DNA from: Puniceicoccaceae bacterium
Lineage (GTDB): Bacteria > Verrucomicrobiota > Verrucomicrobiia > Opitutales > JAFGAQ01
Reading direction: 5' to 3'
NCBI GenBank assembly: GCA_040224245.1
Contig: JBEGIR010000059.1
Span: 1 to 52,913 of the forward strand
Length of the DNA stretch: 52,913 nucleotides
Below the pieces are notes generated by a model that did not search any database, was not told where the DNA came from, and was given only the letters and a program-made list of their open reading frames with translations. The translations under genes and the position numbers were made by a program. Positions 52,376 to 52,913 of the stretch are shown here, one piece after another; position 1 is the first letter of the stretch; each line of letters begins with the position of its first letter.

Positions 52376-52913
52376 AGTCGATGGTAAGATAAATGGGTTA
52401 GTTGATATTGGGCGAACACATCGCTTTTACAATTGAACGACCAACAGAGGATACACTTGAGTCCGGATTAGTTAATTTTTGATGCAAACATGACACTTTG
52501 AGGGACAGAAGGCCGCAAAGCATCGGTTTTTCGATTGTGAGAATGCATCTGTAGTGGTTTCGGGGTTACGGTCAGCTTGCTGAGTATGGAGTTTTGTGGG
52601 GTTAGCGCAGGTAGACAGGCGCAATTCCTGTCTTCGTTTCTAAGTAGGGTTGGATCTGATATTTTGTCTGTCATTCTCCTTAACCATTGATTGATAGGTA
52701 TTTAAGTGGATACAGAAATGACCGTCCCCAAATTGTGTGATTGCGAAGTGCAATAAGTTGAAAAATCAATATACATTTAACTCATTGACTGAAAGGCATT
52801 TAAGGAAGCGCCAAAAGATTTTTTCTGAAAAGGTATTGACGGTGGGAAAAGAGGGGATTGTATGGGCGTTTTTCCCGACCTGGGTTGGGAAGTTCTTTGG
52901 ACAGTGAAGGAGG
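52376..52913. other. Gene-free right end, likely upstream region of the next gene
   Basis: About 540 bases without a convincing gene. The minus-strand frame at 52468-52674 has no recognisable domain. The region becomes AT-rich toward the right, with TTGACG at 52836-52841 as a possible -35 box. The last eight bases, GAAGGAGG (52906-52913), form a near-perfect Shine-Dalgarno sequence, so a plus-strand gene probably begins within about ten bases after the window. Confidence 0.55.
52686..52804 (+). repeat. Imperfect 21-bp direct repeat
   Basis: The stretches 52686-52706 and 52784-52804 agree at 18 of 21 positions by eye (both begin ATTGA and end ATTTAAG, with AGG in the middle) and start 98 bases apart. 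They lie upstream of the gene predicted to begin just past the window and could be paired regulator-binding sites. Confidence 0.45.

Noticed and set aside
52376-52460. Sigma-28 (flagellar) promoter before the chemoreceptor
   Set aside because: On the minus strand TAAA and a GCC-type -10 are present, but the spacing is about 12 bases where 15 is needed, and the -10 does not match well.
52468-52674. 68-codon minus-strand open frame at the right end
   Set aside because: No recognisable domain, and it lies in a region that looks regulatory.

Overview
The window looks like a piece of a Verrucomicrobiota chromosome, most likely a marine Opitutae (Puniceicoccales/Coraliomargarita-like) bacterium. 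The clues are a PEP-CTERM protein, long TonB-dependent receptors with an 'SPFTV'-type N-terminus and no SusD partner, a Bacteroidetes-style hybrid two-component regulator (HTCS), ROK kinases and FG-GAP/putative-Ig surface proteins. No rRNA, tRNA, transposase or CRISPR array was recognised. This taxonomic call is inference from gene families only.

Layout. 1-3339: a truncated PEP-CTERM protein (-), a TPR protein (+) and coaD (-). 3559-24050: a large amino-sugar locus. It starts with a GH2 enzyme carrying the exo-beta-D-glucosaminidase Ser-Asp signature, an FHS-type sugar MFS transporter and a ROK kinase, followed by a 1229-aa TonB receptor. An AraC-type regulator (-) is divergent from a run of co-oriented genes: NagB/PIG-L fusion, second ROK protein, PIG-L deacetylase, GH20 hexosaminidase, sodium/solute symporter, NagX-like acetyltransferase and an exported RraA-like protein. 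24289-28350: HTCS sensor/regulator. 28462-32767: two tandemly duplicated FG-GAP proteins (-), each with its own leader and terminator. 32768-33860: a gene-free AT-rich stretch with a dense tract of short hairpins. 33861-36287: a second TonB receptor. 36508-40922: an SGNH/TPR protein converging on a SxtJ - carbamoyltransferase - DUF5989 operon; DUF5989 is only 55 aa. 41078-44482: a small unknown protein, cmk, nadC and an MFS transporter. 44560-50142: an orphan propeller-type sensor kinase and a FecA-like TonB receptor. 50318-52375: a chemoreceptor (-). The window ends on a GGAGG-type ribosome-binding sequence, so another gene probably starts just beyond it.

How the genes work together. The 3.5-24 kb locus reads as a scavenging pathway for glucosamine/N-acetylglucosamine polymers or oligosaccharides. 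A receptor brings oligomers across the outer membrane. Exported GH20 and GH2 enzymes release GlcNAc and GlcN from non-reducing ends. The MFS and SSS carriers import monosaccharides. NagX may acetylate glucosamine at the inner membrane. In the cytoplasm ROK kinases, a PIG-L deacetylase and a NagB-like protein feed sugar into fructose-6-phosphate metabolism. Three upstream regions in this locus (before GH2, before the TonB receptor and between araC and nagB) share the sequence AGTCAAAWTT, which suggests one regulon, possibly run by the AraC protein.

The features most worth a second look are the NagB/PIG-L fusion with altered catalytic residues in both halves, the hairpin-TACA tract at 33011-33229, the structured gap between GH20 and the symporter, and the SGNH/SxtJ/carbamoyltransferase/DUF5989 module.
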